From Gnetum montanum (taxonomy: Eukaryota; Streptophyta; Gnetopsida; Gnetales; Gnetaceae), in contig MNCI01015594.1 of assembly GCA_015680685.1 (NCBI GenBank), positions 41,491-105,490 of the forward strand: DNA of 64,000 bases, in the 5' to 3' direction. Under the pieces are notes generated by a model. The model saw nothing but the letters and a program-made list of their open reading frames with translations. It was not told the DNA's origin and ran no database searches. This document shows positions 49,001 through 61,437 of the stretch, in pieces. The position numbers and the translations under genes are program-made. Each line of letters opens with the position of its first letter. Position 1 is the first letter of the stretch.

Positions 49001-49867
49001 GGTGCCAATTTCTAGAAACTGATGTAGTGCTTGGGGGTTGAACATAAACTCATAGAACCATATCACCCCTAAGCCAATGGTCAAGCTAAGGTCACTAATC
49101 AGTGGATTACAAAAATCTTAACGTGTACCATTAGCAAATATTGAAGGAACTGGAGCACTAAATTAAATGATGCTCTTTGGGCCTATCGCTCCACATAGAA
49201 GCTTCCCATAGGTTATTCTCCCTATGAGCTTGTGTATAGAAAACTACCAACATTGCCCATCCAATTCAAGCTTCATACACTCTCTACAGCCTGTGACCTT
49301 GACCTAGATCTAAGTCTAGCACAAAAAGAACAATTAATGAGTTTCAACTTGCTAGACAAAAATTGGTTAATGGCCTTGTCATCCAATGAAATGCATAAGG
49401 CATTCAACAAGAAATTCCATGACCTCAAAATAAGAAAAGTCAAGTTTCAACTAGGAGGCAAGGTTCTTTGTTGGAATCCTACACATGTATCCCAATGAAC
49501 CAAATTTCAAACATTGTGGGAAGTACCTTACATCATAGATGAGACTTTTCCATTTGGTGCCATGATCATCTACAAAGCTGATAGCCCAAATAAGAAACAA
49601 CTAGTTAACATTCAACAAAGAAAATCTTTCCATGAGCCCAAGCCAACCAACACAAAAACACCTCGTCAGATGAACAACTATGCTCAATCTTTTGGATCTC
49701 TTCCTTCCAACTTAGTCATGGGAGAGATGACCACCCATACTAACACCTTAGGCAGCTCTTTAGTTTTTAACCTTTTTTTTACACATTTTTGGTTTTACAA
49801 CTTTTTATTTTCATCTTCTTTGTTTTACATTTTTTGTTTTAAATATTTATATTTTTTAGGTTATTAG
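46050..49867 (+). pseudogene. Element C pol: protease, RT, RNase H, integrase
   Basis: The protease active site is lost (DFV where A has DSG), but its C-terminal half is open (46282-46647). Reverse transcriptase has SEWVSPLVIVTKKGG, YSGYNQI, an intact FMDDFS (about 47500) and an open thumb region (47569-47841). RNase H is around 47900-48290. Integrase shows the CDHCQRDGG zinc-finger Cys pair (about 48710), GIDFMGP and ISDNETHF; the third acidic residue position after NGQA reads Lys. The last frame runs to 49867 with a Phe-rich hydrophobic tail ending GY. Stops and frameshifts are spread throughout. Confidence 0.86.
49717..49730 (+). other. Element C internal polypurine tract
   Basis: CATGGGAGAGATGA within the pol tail, aligned with the internal tracts of A, B and D. 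Confidence 0.5.
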
Positions 49868-51387
49868 TTTTCCCTTAGTTTTTACTTTATACCATTGTTA
49901 ATATATTCAATATTTATTATCTACTCTTTTACTTTCTTTTATGGTTATGATTTCTTGTGTTCGATATGTTTTTCTATTTTTTTTCCTAATAAGGTGGCAG
50001 GTACAATGGTAATGCACTACTAGATGGTGGTATGCTTCATTTGTAATTTTATTGTTGATGTTTGGTTTCTAACTTTGAATGTCATTACTGATGACTAGGA
50101 CATTGTTTCTTTTCATGTAATAGGTAGTGAGTCCACATCATCCACCCATCCACATACTCTATGGTTTTCCTTGTTTTGGAAGTGTGTAGTCTCTTCTTCA
50201 TTAATACAACTTTAATAAATTGGTGACTTGTGTAATTTTTGAAATTGAGAAGGAATTAGAGGTTTGGATAGGATGTGGCTTCAAAGGGATGCAGTATTCT
50301 TTGTGCTTTTTTATTTTCCAGTGTGTAGGGTGTTCTCGTAAGCTTCTCATCATTCTGCATCATTTCATAATAGGAAGTCAAATAAGTCCTTGCATGGTGT
50401 GGTCCTCATAAAAAAATGAGGATTCAAAGCACACCTCTTGGAAAAAATAAATGTGAAAAATGCATGGGTCCTTACATGGTGTGGTTCCCATTCAAAAAAA
50501 AAACATGGGAATTTGAAGCACACTCGTTAGACCAAATAAAAGGGCTACAAGCATTGGTTATGAGACTTGTCTTATCTCCTCTAACTAAGGCCCTTTCTCA
50601 CTTCCTACCTTCACTCCAATTTGGAACAGTGGTTGTTTTGTGGGAGCATTCTTGTGTCTCAGGGGATGGACTTGCCTTAGAATGTCAATGTGAAGTTACT
50701 GAAAGTGGTTGGTTTTGATCTGGACTGAGGAAGGATCCTACCAAGTCAATTAATCACAAACTCCACAAGGGACTACATGTGACCATAATTAGGAACTCCA
50801 TTCCACGCTCTCTGTCATCCATCTATGCTTTTCATACCTCACCTCACTGCTAGTTTCATGTTTTGGTTCAATGTTTTGGTTTGATGTGTCGAGTTTCTCA
50901 ATCAGTTACTTTTGGATATTTTGTACTTAACTTTCCATAACCATTAATCATCCATGGTTCCCACAAACTCCTTGGTTTGAAGTTATGCAAGGGCATAAAG
51001 GCCTATGCATTCTTTGGGGAGGACCCACTTGCATATCTTTTGGTTTGGTTAAGTTAAGTGATTTACCCTTAGACATTGTTACAATCAAATTCTTTTTATT
51101 TATCCCATCCATGTCATCCAATTGTACGCACCTTCATAACTTTTTGTAATGAACTCATTTTTATCATTGTGAATGCCCTCTTTCCAGTACTCCTTGTGTT
51201 AAGCTTTTTTTGAATTATATGGATTTCTTCTCTTATTTAACCCATTCGTTAGTCTTTCCACTAACAACATCAAGCAACCAATCTATCACAATCATAACCT
51301 AGCTAGATAAAATCATTGATGAGACAAAGTACTCAACCGTTATTTGTTGCATTATATATACTAATCCTTGGTTTTGTTGTGATTGTA
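49868..51387 (+). other. Element C post-pol spacer
   Basis: Homologous to 16.2-17.7 kb of A. It contains a local tandem duplication (about 50392-50545) that is also present in D but not in A. The 100-codon frame at 50416-50718 has no known domain. Confidence 0.55.
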
Positions 51388-51654
51388 GTGGGAAGCGTGG
51401 ATAGGAAGAAGGACTGTCGTCACCAAGGAGGATGCAACCATATCACTCGCGGGAGATTGTTCATGATTGCTAGATCTCTTCTCTCTCTCCCTCATTCTTC
51501 TTTTACCAAGAGGGGTTGGATGTTTTTTGGATATGTTGATGTTCTTTCCTATTATCGTGAACACCTAATGTTATACACCATTGTCATATTGTATGCTCGG
51601 GCACTCCTATATTTTCTTGTTTTCTTTGTGTCATTCTACACGTCAGTCAAATAG
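51388..51654 (+). pseudogene. Element C short third ORF, 88 codons
   Basis: Same length and position as the short frame of A (15897-16163). Its start aligns with the A ATG but reads GTG. After that it is open to a stop homologous to that of A. It ends in a hydrophobic segment (LYTIVILYARALLYFLVFF) that could be membrane-spanning. An in-frame ATG upstream (51316) extends it, but that part lies in the spacer before the acceptor-like site. Confidence 0.45.
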
Positions 51655-51729
51655 GTCCACACCCCCTTATATATTTTGTAAAGGACTTGTCCCTCTTCTT
51701 TTGTACTCGAGGATGAGTTTTCATTTAGT

Positions 51730-51739
51730 CATGTGGGTA
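51730..51739 (+). other. Element C 3' polypurine tract
   Basis: CATGTGGGTA directly before the 3' LTR, one change from the A tract. Confidence 0.6.
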
Positions 51740-52626
51740 TGATAAATCATGTTTTTCAATGCTCTGATAGTGGGGTGGATGCGATATTGGATACATGATA
51801 TGAGGTACACGATATCGTGGTCCAAAATGCAATATCATACATTTGATATTGTAAGGTTACTTCCAGGTCTATAAATACAGTGCCCAAGCACATAATTGAA
51901 AAGAAGTTTTTAGCAGTCAAGTAGCAAAAATCTTAAAGTTTGTCCATTTGAAAGTTAGAATATTTTCCAAGTGCCTGTAGCAGGAGGTCTAAGTGTGAAT
52001 GAATCTTTGTTCAAGCATTGATGTACCTGACCACACCATTGTGTTGGCAATAAAGATGGGCTCTTTGATCCATTCCTTGTAGCACTTGAGATTTTCTTTC
52101 TTATTCATTTACATATTGTTATTTCATGAAATTTACATTAATTTTATTTATGCAGTAATTAATTTTGATCCATTAGACAAATCATTAAATTACATAAGCA
52201 TGAACCCTTCGAGCATACATGTGACACTTGGTAGCTTAGAAATGATTAGCATTTGACAGCCTAGCAGTGTTCACACAAAGTTCAGGATGTGTCTGGGAAG
52301 TGGGAATAGGTACTTGTGTTAGGCTAGATTAGACTATAGTTTACTTAGCAATTAATCACTCTTACTTTTAATCGCTCTTATTTTTATTCTTGTTCTAGGT
52401 GAGTAATTCCATAAAAACACAAAATAATAAAAATCATATGCCTTAGTCAGACTTAACCATACAATTGCATTCCACAAGTGGGACTGGGAAGACAATGAAT
52501 GAACAACATGCACATACCGTTTAGCTCTGGTGCACTTAGTAATTATAGTTTGCAAAATTTGACTAAATTGCACATGACAACTTGTGATTTGTATGGTTGG
52601 GTGTAGGGGTACCTCGCTGCTCATCA
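51740..52626 (+). repeat. Element C 3' LTR
   Basis: 887 bp from TGATAAATCATG to GCTGCTCATCA. The first 130 bp hold GATATC-like palindromes (about 51777-51855), followed by TATAAATA at 51870-51877. Confidence 0.9.
51870..51877 (+). promoter_or_regulatory. LTR promoter TATA box of element C
   Basis: TATAAATA at the same offset from the LTR start as in A and D. Confidence 0.65.
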
Positions 52627-52910
52627 ATAATCTAAAACTATTTCTATTAATCTTTTATTAATGCTCTATAATAATATTTTCCCCCACAAAACTCATTTCA
52701 TCACTGATTATATATTTCACATGGAAAAGTTAATGTTGTATACTTATTTTAACATAGGTGGAAAGTTCTTTGTATGCATCTATTCCAAGGCTCAAAGGCT
52801 CAAAGTAGAATGGATGGTAGCTACATTATGAAAAGTAAAGCACTATGTTTTTCATGATAGTACTTTATGAAAGAATTGCAAATTGCACCTTTTTTTATAA
52901 ATAATCATTT
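52627..52910 (-). pseudogene. Pif1-like helicase remnant, second piece (Walker B region)
   Basis: The minus strand reads ATIHSTLSL, then after a frame change FHVKYIISDEMSFVGENI and, after another, SINKRLIEIV. This is the Pif1 series G.TIHS.L followed by VKYIIIDEMSFVG (motif II with the catalytic Asp-Glu) and the ID.RLR.I helix. It is bounded by C on the left and D on the right. Both frame changes and several stops show it is dead. Confidence 0.8.
52906..52910. repeat. Target-site duplication of element D (left copy)
   Basis: CATTT, identical to 62306-62310 beyond the right end of D. Confidence 0.88.
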
Positions 52911-53603
52911 TGATGAGTGGTGAGATACCCCTACGCCCAACCATATGAATCACAGGCATTCATGTGTGATTCAGTCAAATTTTGTAGACTTTAATTACCA
53001 AGTACACTAGAGCTAAATGGTGAGTTCATGTTGTCTATTCGTTGTCTTACCAGTCTCACTTATGAAATGCAAGTATATGGTTAAGTGTGACTGAGGCATA
53101 AGATTTTTATCATTTTATGTTTTATCAATTTGATTACCTAAAACGGTAATGAAAGTGAGAGTAATTAAATGCTAAGTGAACTATTATCTAATCTAAACTA
53201 ACACAAGTAGTCGTCCCCACTTCCTGGACACATCCTAAACTTCATGTAAACACTACTGGGTTGTCAAACACTAACTATTTTTGAGCTACCAAGTGTCACA
53301 CGTATGCTCGATGGGGTTGTGCTTATGTATTTTAATGAGTTTCTCAATTAATCAAAATTAATTACTGCATGAATAACATTAATGTAAAGTACATGAAATT
53401 ACAATATATAAATGCATAAGAAAGAAAGTCTCAAATGCTGCAAGGATGAATCAAAGAGCTCATCTTTATTACCAATACAATGGTGTGTTTAGGTACATCA
53501 ATGCTTGAATAAAGATCCAATTACACTTAGAGGTCCTGCTACTAACACTTGGAAAATATTCTAACTCTTGAATGAATAAACTACAAGAATTTTATTACTT
53601 GAC
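52911..53603 (-). repeat. Element D 3' LTR, truncated
   Basis: 693 bp aligned without net length change to 14944-15636 of A, then an abrupt jump to sequence homologous to about 16253 of A. Roughly 616 bp (A coordinates) are deleted. Confidence 0.85.
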
Positions 53604-55051
53604 TTGATAATGTTATGATTGTGATAGATTGATTGTTTGATAATGTTAGTGGGAAGAGTAACAAATAGGTGAAGTAAGAGAAGTGTTCCATAAATTTCAG
53701 AAAAAGCTTAACACAAGGAATACTAAAAAGAGGATATAAAAATTCACAAAAATAAAAAGAAAGAATTCACTAAAAAAAGTTGTGAAGATGTACACAATTG
53801 GATGGCGTTAATGGGGTAAATAAAAAGAATTTGATTGTAAAAATGTCTAAAGTTAAAGAACTTAACTTAACCAAACCAAAAGATATGCAATTGGGTCCTT
53901 CCCAAAGCAGGCACAAGCCTTTTATGCCCTTACATAACTTCAATCTAAGGAGTCCGTGGGCTCTGTGGATGATTAATGGTTACAGAAGGTTAAGTACAAA
54001 AACCTAGAAGTAACTGACTAAGAAAATTGACACATCAAACTAGAACATCGAATCAAAACATGAAATTGACAGTGAGGTGAGGAATGAAAAGAATAAATGG
54101 ATGAGAGAGATAATGGAATGGAGTTCCTAATTATGGTTACATGAAGTCCCTTGTGGAGTTTGTGATTAAATGACTCAGTAGGATCCATCCTTAGTCTAGA
54201 CTAAAACCTACCACTTTCAGTGACTTTGCATCAACATTCTAAGACTAGTCCATCCCCTGAGACACAAGAATGCTTCCACAAAACAATCACCGTTCCAAAT
54301 TAGAGAAGAAGTAGGAAGTGAGAAAGGATCTTAGTTACAGAAGACAAGACAAGTCCCATAACTAGTGCTTATTTAGTTTAAAGGATGTGCTTTGAATTTC
54401 CATATTTATTTATTTATTTATTTTGAATGGAAATCACACCATGTAAAGGCCCATGCATTTTTGCATTTCTTTTATCTAAGGGGTGTGCTTTGAATCCTCA
54501 TTCTTTTTTTTTTTTGCTAAGGACCATAGCATGCAAGGACTTATTCGACTTCCTATTGTGGAATGACATGGAACAATGAGAAGTTCACGAGAACAACCTC
54601 ACACACAGGAAAACAGAAAAGCATGAAGAATAGTTCATCCCTTTGAAGCTACACCTTGTTTGAACCTTTGATTCCTTCCCAATTCTAGAAACTACACAAG
54701 TTACAAATTTTTTAAGTTTGTATTAATGAAAAAGGGACTACACATTTCCAAAACAAGGAAAACCATAGAGTGTGTGGATGGGTGGATGATGTAGACTCAT
54801 TGCCTGTTACATGAAAAGAAACCATGTCCTAGTTATTAGTGATAACATTCAAAGTTAGAAACCAGACATCAATAATCAAATCACAATTGATACAAACCAC
54901 CATTGAGTAGTGCATTACCATTGTACCTGGCACTTGATTAGCAAAAAGAGGAGAGAATTACAGTAGACATGATATAATATAAAGAAAGTAAAAGCTATTC
55001 AAGAAATATTAAGTATACTAATGATGGTGTAAAACAAAAACTTAGAAAAGA
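53604..55051 (-). other. Element D post-pol spacer, partly deleted
   Basis: Homologous to the A and C spacers. It carries the tandem duplication shared with C (about 54370-54545), within which a (TTTA)n run stands at 54404-54423. Confidence 0.55.
54404..54423. repeat. TTTA microsatellite
   Basis: About five TTTA units, absent from the homologous positions of A and C. Confidence 0.8.
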
Positions 55052-58000
55052 TTAATAACCTGAAGAACAAAAAGATTTAAAACAAAGAGTATGAAAACAA
55101 AAAGTTGTAAAACCAAAAATGTATAAAAAAAAAAGTAAAAAGACTAAGGAGTCACTTAAAGTATTAGTATGGATGTCCATCTCCCCGACAACTAAGTTGG
55201 AAGGAGGAGATCCAAAAGATTGAGTGTGGTTGCCCATTTGGTAAGGTGTCTATTGATTTGGTTGGCTTGGACTCATGGAAAGGTTTCAATTATTGGATGT
55301 TGACTAATTGCTTCTTATCTAGGCTATCAAGTTTATATATAATCATGGCCCTAGATGGAAAAGTCTCTTTGATAAGGTAAGGTCCTTCCCAAAACGTTTG
55401 AAATTTGGTTCGTTGAGGTACGTGTGTAGGATTTCAGTAGAGAACCTTATCTCCTAGTTGAAACTTGACTTTCCTTATTTTGAGATCATGACATTTCTTG
55501 TTGAACGCCTTATGCATTTCATTAGATGACAAGGCCATTAATCAATTTTCATCTAGTAAGTTGAGGTTCATTAATCTTTTCTTTTGTGATAGACTTATAT
55601 AGAGAGTGTATAAAGCTCAGATTGAATGGGTAGTGTTGGAAGTTTTTCCATACACAAGATCATAGGGAGAATAACCTATGGGAAACTTCCATGTGGAGAG
55701 ATAGGACCAAAGGACATTTTTTAATTTAGTGCTCTAGTCCCTTCAGTACTTGTTAATAGTGCGTGTTAGAATTTTCGTAATCTCCCAATTAGTGACTTCA
55801 ACTTGACCACTGGCTTGAGGGTGATAAGGTGTTGTGAGTTTGTGCTCAACCCCCAAGTGTTGCATAAATTTTCAAAAAGTGAAACTTATGAAATGAGTTC
55901 CATTATTACAGATTAAGATAAGAGGCAACCAAACCTATTTATGATATTCTATTGTAGAAACCCAGTAGTAGTAGTGGATGTACAATCGGTGACGGTTGCT
56001 GCTTCTGCCCACTTAGTGCAATAGTCAACTATGACTATTATATATGCCTTTCCATTTGACATAAGTACGATGGAACCTACAAAGTTAATGCTCCAAATAT
56101 TGAATGGCTTAAGAGGTTGAATCCATTGTTGTGACCCTTCCATTTGAGTTATTCCACCATCTCTCTGACAATGATCACAAGTGCTGATGAATTGGTGTGC
56201 ATCTTTGAAGATTGTTGGCTAGTAATATCCTACCATAAGGATTTTTATGGTCATGCATATCCCAACACAATGGCCTCCACAAGGGCCTTTATGAGCATCT
56301 TGGAGAACGTTCAGTTGATTTGTGTCAAGGACACACCAACGTACCAGGCCATCAGTACATACTTTGTAAATGTTCCCATTGATTTCCATGAAATGCTTAA
56401 CCTGGTTAAGAAACTGTTGTTTCTTCCAAGTGTTCAGCCCTTGTGGTAGTTCTTGCTTAACCAAATAAGTAAGAATGGTGTCATACCATCTTGGTTCATT
56501 GGGAATTTTTTCATTAGTAGCCCATGAAAAAAGATATTCATCAAGAAATTGATTAGATAAGGGGCTCTCTTTCTCCTTGTCATCCCATCTTAGCCGTGAT
56601 AAGTGATTGGTGACCACATTTTTCATACCTTTTCAATCTACCATTGTGAGATCGCACGCTTGCAAAATCACAAGCCACCATATGACATAGGGTCTCATTG
56701 TTGGTTTATTCATTAAAAATTGGATGGCACTATGATTTGTGTGCACGAACACTTTATAACCAAGCACATAGTGCCTAAACTTTTCTAAGGCAAATACCAT
56801 CACCATCAACTCTTTTTTTGTAGTGGTGTAGTTTAATTGTGCACCTACAATACTTTAGCTTATGCAGTGAATGTAATATGGACATTTTTGATCATCCAGG
56901 TGCATAAGCATTGCCCCCAAAGCATAATTTAATACATCTATCATCACATGAAATGGGCTGGACCAATTAGGTGCTTGTAGAATTGGGGTCTCAATAAGCT
57001 TCTGCTTCAGTTGTTGAAATTTTGTTTCACATGCAAGGGTCTAGACAAATGATGCATCTTTCTTTGTTAATTCAACCAACAGCTTGGCAATTTTGGAAAA
57101 GTTCTCGATAAAGTGCTAGTAGTAGCTGATATGACCAAGGAATGATCACAATTCTTTAACTATTTCTAGTTGACGGGTTATGCCTTGGATGATCCTTATC
57201 TTTTCAGGGTCCACCTCAATTCCTGCTTTTAAGATATAGTGTGCTAGGACTATGCCTTCCTGGACCATAAGATGGCTCTTTTGTCAATTGAGTTAGAGAT
57301 TTGTTTCAACACATCTCCTTAACACCTACTCAAGATGGTCTAGGGCTTGCTCAAATGTAGCTATATAGGTAGAAAAGTCATCCATGAATACTTCTATCGT
57401 GCTACCAATTTTTTGTTGAAAAATGCTAAGGACTAATCATTGAAATGTGGTTGGGGCATTACATAGACCGAATGGCATTTGACAATAAGTAAAAGTTCCC
57501 CAAGGACTTGTGAAAGCCATCTTCACCTAGTCCTCTAGTGTGATTTGGATGTGGTTATAGCCACTATAACCATCTAGAAAGTTGTAGTAGATGTACCTAG
57601 AAATGGTATCTTTGAAAGTTGCCATATTGAGCAGTTGGAAGTTGATGCACACCTACCATTTGCCTCCTTTCTTGGGCATGATCATGAGTGGGCTAACCCA
57701 CTCACTATTTGTAATAGGGTAGATGAATCCCACCTTGAGGAGTTACTCGATATCCTCTTTGGTAATCTATTTTAATTTGGGATTCAACTGCCATTGCAAC
57801 TATCATTTTAGCTTAATGGTAAGGTTAGTGTATATTCGGTGCTAGCATATTCTTGGATCTATTCCTGTAAGCTCAGAATATGACCAGGCAAAGGCTACTG
57901 ATCATTTTTCACAACATTCATCAACATCTTCTTTTGTCCTGTAGCAGGTTTGGCATTAATACTAACCGACATTCCATTTTTAAAAAACACATACTCCATT

Positions 58001-58764
58001 TCAGTCGGTAGTGTCTTTAATTCAAGAAGTTATTATTTGAAATTGGTAGGAATCTCCAACTCTTCCCAATTGATATCATCATTTACTCCCTTGAAGAGCT
58101 AGTGATGAACTTGATTGAGTTCATTCATACTTGTAACATAATCACATGTTAGGCCCTTAGTAGGTTCCATGCATAATGTACTACTGCTAGACCTAGTTGT
58201 CAACCACTGGGTGCCTTCTTATTTTGTGGCTGCTGCATACAGACATCTTTGGATTTTAGTTTTTGGTGCATATTGCTTGCATGCAAAGATAGATGTTCGC
58301 TTCACTGACCATAGCTTCTGCACACAATGACACCTTGAATCATTGTATGCAATACAAGGAACCCTCTTTCTCTTGATCTTTCCAAATTAATTTTCTTTGG
58401 ATATCTCTAAGGAAAGATCTCTAATGCCCATTTTGGCATCAAAAATTCTTAACCACGCCCTTCCCATAATAATTGGGAAGTCTCCCTTACATTTCTCCAC
58501 CTTGATTACTAGGAAGTTGACAGGATATGACCACCTATAAATGGTGGTCATAATGTCTTCTACCAGCTCCAGTTTGATGTTGCTCTTCTTCAAGGGAGGA
58601 AGGTTCCATGTAGTGTACATCTCATGCAAGATCAGATTAATGTCGAAACTAGAGTTAAGAAGAGCTTTTTGCAAATATACTAAGGGACTCCTGAGATCAA
58701 CTAACTTCTTAGGTAGGTTACCAACTTGAATCCAATCAGATATAGCATTAGTTAACATCACAAT
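55052..58764 (-). pseudogene. Element D pol: protease, RT, RNase H, integrase
   Basis: Protease (58387-58764) lacks the Asp-Ser-Gly triad (NSS) but keeps INLILHEMY and the IIMGRAWL segment. Reverse transcriptase lies at about 57000-58000 with FMDDF near 57375. RNase H is around 56600-57000 and the integrase zinc finger and core at 55950-56450. The integrase end runs into a tail with NLVVGEMDIHTNTL and a Phe-rich hydrophobic stretch ending GY at 55052. Stops interrupt every domain. Confidence 0.85.
55178..55190 (-). other. Element D internal polypurine tract
   Basis: Sense TGTCGGGGAGATGG-like, aligned with the internal tracts of A-C. Confidence 0.45.
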
Positions 58765-58799
58765 ATGGATTCAAGAGGGATTTTGGTTTGAAGGGGACT

Positions 58800-61273
58800 C
58801 AAATAAAGGTGAGGTAGAGGAAGGTGGAGGAGTAGGGCTACCAACCATTGGTGTATCTGAGGGGTTTGGTGGACTGTGAGATTAGAAGAAGGATCTTTTC
58901 TTTGATTGTGGTTCCAGCTCACTTGGTTGGTTAACCAGTTGCAGATTAATTGTCCTCATAGCATTTCTTTACTATGGTTGGGCAGGCAATTTACCCTACA
59001 TGGATGGAGTAGGTGGTAGCTATGCAGGAGGTAGAGGAGTAGGTGTAGGAATAGGAGGAGCATGAGGATAGTAGATGGCATCCCTCTTTTCATATGATGG
59101 TTAGTAAACTTCAGGAGGGTAGTGGTGAGGTTGGTAAGTAGCAACATGCCTAGAAGAGTCTCGTGGAGATGAAGGTTATTGAACATAATAATCATAGGGA
59201 TCTAATTATTGATAGGGGTATTACTATATTGGAGGTGCCAATGCCCATGATTGTGGTTGCTGCCACTACTGGTAAAATTCAGAGGGTTGTGGTGGAGTTC
59301 CAGTTGGATAATACTACTATGGTTGGTGGAACCATTGAGAGTTTCCTTGTGGATAAGGAAATCTTTTAGATGTTTGCCTTTGTGTAAGTCGTAGATGTAA
59401 GGCATACATCCTAGATTTCTGCAAGTGTGACACAATTGGACAGCATCCCTTGAAATGTTCATACTAGTAGACATCACACCCACCATCATCATCTGATTCA
59501 CTATCTGTAATCATCTATATTGCAGCCATCTTACCCTTACCCTTGGATATGGCACATTCAGCTTCCTTACATCTCTAGAACTCACGCTCATCACTTTGTT
59601 CCTTGGAATCTTCAAAAATTTTTAAGATAGCTTGAAACCTATTATCCATGGAGTCTCATAATTGGTTAACCTTAGTCATAATTTCATATTGCAATTTCTG
59701 GAGTTGGTAAGGTTTTCTGATTAGCCACCTCATCTCTTGTTAACTCATCCTCACTGTCACAAAATCAAACCCCCATTTTGCAAATAGAAGGATCCCTATT
59801 GTATTCCTCTACACTTTCTCACTTTCTCAATTCTCCCTCCTCCCTAGCTACTTACTCTATTAATTTTTGGATCTGACAAGTGCTTAACTCTATCAGTCTT
59901 CCTTGAGCATAGATGCCAAGAGTTTTCCTTATTTCAGATCATAGTTTGTCTATAATATAGTAGAGTTGATCAAGTTGAGAATATCCATGGTCAGGAAACT
60001 TATGCAATAGAGAGTAGTATCAACTAATAGTAGCATCCAAGGGTTCATGGTTTCCTTATTTTCACCCTTGGATTTGCTTCCCTAGGTTGGACACTCAGGA
60101 GTACATTTGATATTTGTCATTAAAAAATTCTAACATCATACTACATTGCTTGATTGATTCAAGTTCTAAGGATTGGTACCAATTTTCTACTTCCTTAATG
60201 AGTGTCCTTGGAAATAATTTCAACTTTTGCCAACTGTTCTCAATATTTTGCAAGGCACATGCATCCTGGAAGGCTTAGAGATGATTTTGTGGATCAACAT
60301 TGTAGCCTTCCTCAAAACGAGGGATGTTGTTCATGTCCAGCCTCTTTATTTTGCTATCCTTTACATGCCTTGTTAGAATCCTCACAGCCTTTGCAATGTT
60401 TAACATGCTTTAAGTGGCAAGTAGAGGTTTAGCAAGGCCATAGTGATGGTGCCTACAATGTTCTCTACTAACCCTTATTTCATGAAGATGGATATCTCTA
60501 GATCACCCATGCCTCTGATCGTGACTATCTTGATAGTTCCTTCTATTGTTTCAGTCCCATTGGTCACCTCCATCATGATCATGCCCTTTACGGCCATGAT
60601 CTGAGCTAAATGAAAAAGAAGAAGACGACAAAGGGGAAGAGGAAGAAGGGCTTGCATCATGATGACACCTACTACTATCTCTTCAATGATCATGACCATG
60701 ATCACAATCATGATGTCCACTTGTCCCCTTATCATGACTTGCTCCTCTAGATCCATTTTTGTCATTGGATCCATTCCGACGAGAACCTAGATTATGAATT
60801 GTGGATTGCACGTTCTGGTTGAGGGCCCCTTGACCAACGTCAAAGAGAGGAGTGTCACCAAAGGAAAAGCCCCTAGAGAAGTGTTCGCCTCTATCCAATA
60901 GGCCAAGATGAGGTGGAAAAGTGTTTGACCCCTTGTCCTTTGAAAGCTCATGTTGTTGCTCCAACTAACAATCCCTTAACCTTTGTACTTTAGTGGGATG
61001 GTCATCTCTTAAATTGGGATCTTGCATCTCATAATCCTTGTGAAGATGTTGAAGTCCATGTTATGCAAGCATTAGTTGGAGCATAGTTGGAACAGATTGA
61101 TCTGGTGGCAACACAATGTTACGTTTCATTTCATACCACTGTAGCATTTCATCTTGATGTAAGATGAAGGTGAAGTCTGGTACATACTCATTAGGATGAG
61201 CATATACCACCTGGTATTGTTGAGGCACTTGGTCTACCCTATGCGAAGATAGACTCTTGTGAGAAAAAGACAT
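58800..61273 (-). pseudogene. Element D gag
   Basis: Keeps the start codon (ATG 61273-61271). The first 70 codons are open (MSFSHKSLSSHRVDQVPQQY..., 61061-61273). A His/Asp/Arg-rich part (60475-60964) and the capsid domain (about 59800-60400) follow. The C-X6-H-X3-C-X5-H motif lies at 59425-59478, with Pro-rich linker sequence at 58956-59195. Frameshifts and stops occur after the first 70 codons. Confidence 0.78.
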
Positions 61274-61418
61274 TTTATATTAATGAATCTATATGTAGTA
61301 TGTGATTAAGATTTAATTTAGTTTTAATAATGATTTTTTTGTAAGATTTGACCTTTAGGATTTGAACAATGAGGTTACTAAGTTTCACTAAGTTTAGATA
61401 GCACATGTAGAACTAAAT

Positions 61419-61436
61419 TCCTCGGCAACGACACCA
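61419..61436 (-). other. Element D primer-binding site (tRNA-Asp type)
   Basis: Sense TGGTGTCGTTGCCGAGGA, one base from the 5' LTR, matches 15 of 18 positions of the tRNA-Asp complement; all differences are transitions. Confidence 0.78.
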
Positions 61437-61437
61437 A

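Larger units (their letters stand above)
43061..52626 (+). mobile_element. Element C: Athila-like LTR retrotransposon, 5' truncated
   Basis: Plus-strand relative of A and D. The left LTR keeps only its last 326 bp; the right one is complete (887 bp). The internal order is tRNA-Asp-type primer site, gag, protease, RT, RNase H, integrase with hydrophobic tail, internal purine tract, spacer, short third ORF, purine tract. It is inserted in the helicase pseudogene. The right flank is 52627; the left target duplication is lost. Confidence 0.88.

Noticed and set aside
52740-52900. Plus-strand frame GGKFFVCIYSKAQRLKVEW between C and D
   Set aside because: The minus strand here carries clear Pif1 motifs in order (TIHSTLSL, DEMSFVG), so the plus frame is a shadow.
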